Below, in pieces: positions 63,789 to 64,000 of a DNA stretch of 64,000 nucleotides. The notes beneath the pieces are model-generated. The model searched no databases and was not told the DNA's origin. It saw only the letters and a program-made list of their open reading frames with translations. Numbering within the stretch: the stretch's first letter is position 1; each line of letters begins with the position of its first letter. Source of the stretch: Membranipora membranacea (Eukaryota > Bryozoa > Gymnolaemata > Cheilostomatida > Membraniporidae); NCBI GenBank assembly GCA_914767715.1, contig OU612070.1:21194025-21258024 (forward strand). The letters run 5' to 3'. The position numbers and the translations under genes were made by a program.

Positions 63789-64000
63789 TTAACATCTCTC
63801 ACATATATAACCTTGAGGATATATATCACAGTATCCATCATCATATCCAAACTTCTGATGCTCAGCGACAGAAGCCCAGTGATTTCTGTTAGATATCAGT
63901 GTTATACAGTTTTGTAGACCCGCATAATTATCAGGCTGGCCATCGATCCAGGCTTCTACTGTTACTGGATCATCCACAGTTCCTTTACTCCAGTACCAGC
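63789..64000 (-). CDS. C-type lectin-like domain protein, C-terminal part (partial at window edge)
   Basis: The minus strand encodes 69 residues to a TAA stop, with no in-frame stop up to the window edge, so the gene continues beyond 64,000. It begins WYWSKGT, typical of the strand before the long loop of a C-type lectin domain. Then come TVEAWIDGQPDNY (residues 13-25) and LQNC (28-31), a region with W41, YDDGYC (52-57), and GYICE (63-67). C31, C57 and C66 occupy the positions of conserved domain cysteines: C31 and C57 should pair, and C66 should pair with a cysteine outside the window. QPD at 21-23 is the calcium-site motif usually linked to galactose-type ligands. YDD stands where WND is usual, so calcium binding is plausible but not certain. 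An extra cysteine (C69) directly before the stop is unusual and could bridge chains. No transmembrane segment is visible; secretion cannot be judged without the N-terminus. The true start, exon boundary and domain count lie outside the window. Confidence 0.85.
   Translation of the reverse strand, partial: WYWSKGTVDDPVTVEAWIDGQPDNYAGLQNCITLISNRNHWASVAEHQKFGYDDGYCDIYPQGYICERC

Noticed and set aside
63720-63917. 65-codon plus-strand open frame
   Set aside because: It is largely antisense to the lectin exon, whose conserved C-type lectin motifs identify the minus strand as coding.

Overview
This window comes from a eukaryote, almost certainly an animal. About 97% of it (1 to 62,006) is one tandem satellite array with a monomer of about 335 bp, roughly 184 copies. 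At the right end is a short single-copy flank. Its last 212 bases, read on the minus strand, encode the C-terminal part of a C-type lectin-like domain with a QPD sugar-binding signature, a family abundant in metazoans. I cannot name the species; an aquatic invertebrate is a reasonable guess but unproven. The array itself contains no believable protein-coding gene. The many 60 to 95 codon open frames in it are chance openings of a 335-bp repeat, and since 335 is not a multiple of three none can read through successive units.

Layout. (1) 1 to about 4,640: plus-orientation monomers marked by CAAGAGAG, with weak 4-mer and 7-mer relationships. (2) About 4,640 to 21,650: a strong higher-order repeat (HOR), first 6-mer, then 4-mer (1,340 bp), then 3-mer (1,005 bp). 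It contains two short segments in reverse orientation (11,015-12,073 and 19,439-20,498) with the same junctions, carried on a larger duplicated block. (3) 21,651 to 21,850: 200 N, an assembly gap inside the array. (4) 21,851 to about 28,880: mixed HORs (2-mer and 5-mer). (5) About 28,890 to 40,260: a 17-monomer block of 5,686 bp present twice in direct tandem. (6) About 40,260 to 42,590: ordinary monomers. (7) About 42,590 to 51,290: a 13-monomer block of 4,351 bp present twice in direct tandem and nearly identical. (8) About 51,290 to 62,006: further monomers with short 3-, 4- and 6-mer HORs. (9) 62,007 to about 62,415: strongly diverged, partly deleted monomers forming the array edge. (10) About 62,416 to 64,000: single-copy AT-rich DNA ending in the lectin exon.

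Interpretation. The nested HORs, recent multi-kilobase tandem duplications and abrupt edge with decayed monomers are what unequal exchange and replication slippage produce in a young, homogenised satellite. The two inverted segments are the most unusual part. Each sits inside an otherwise in-phase forward array, at the same GACGTC position, with 2-bp microhomology at both junctions. This fits a replication template switch that was later copied with its surroundings. I did not find a new gene system; the novelty, if any, lies in the satellite family and its rearrangements. Copy numbers, offsets and substitution counts come from reading marker variants by eye, not from an alignment program.
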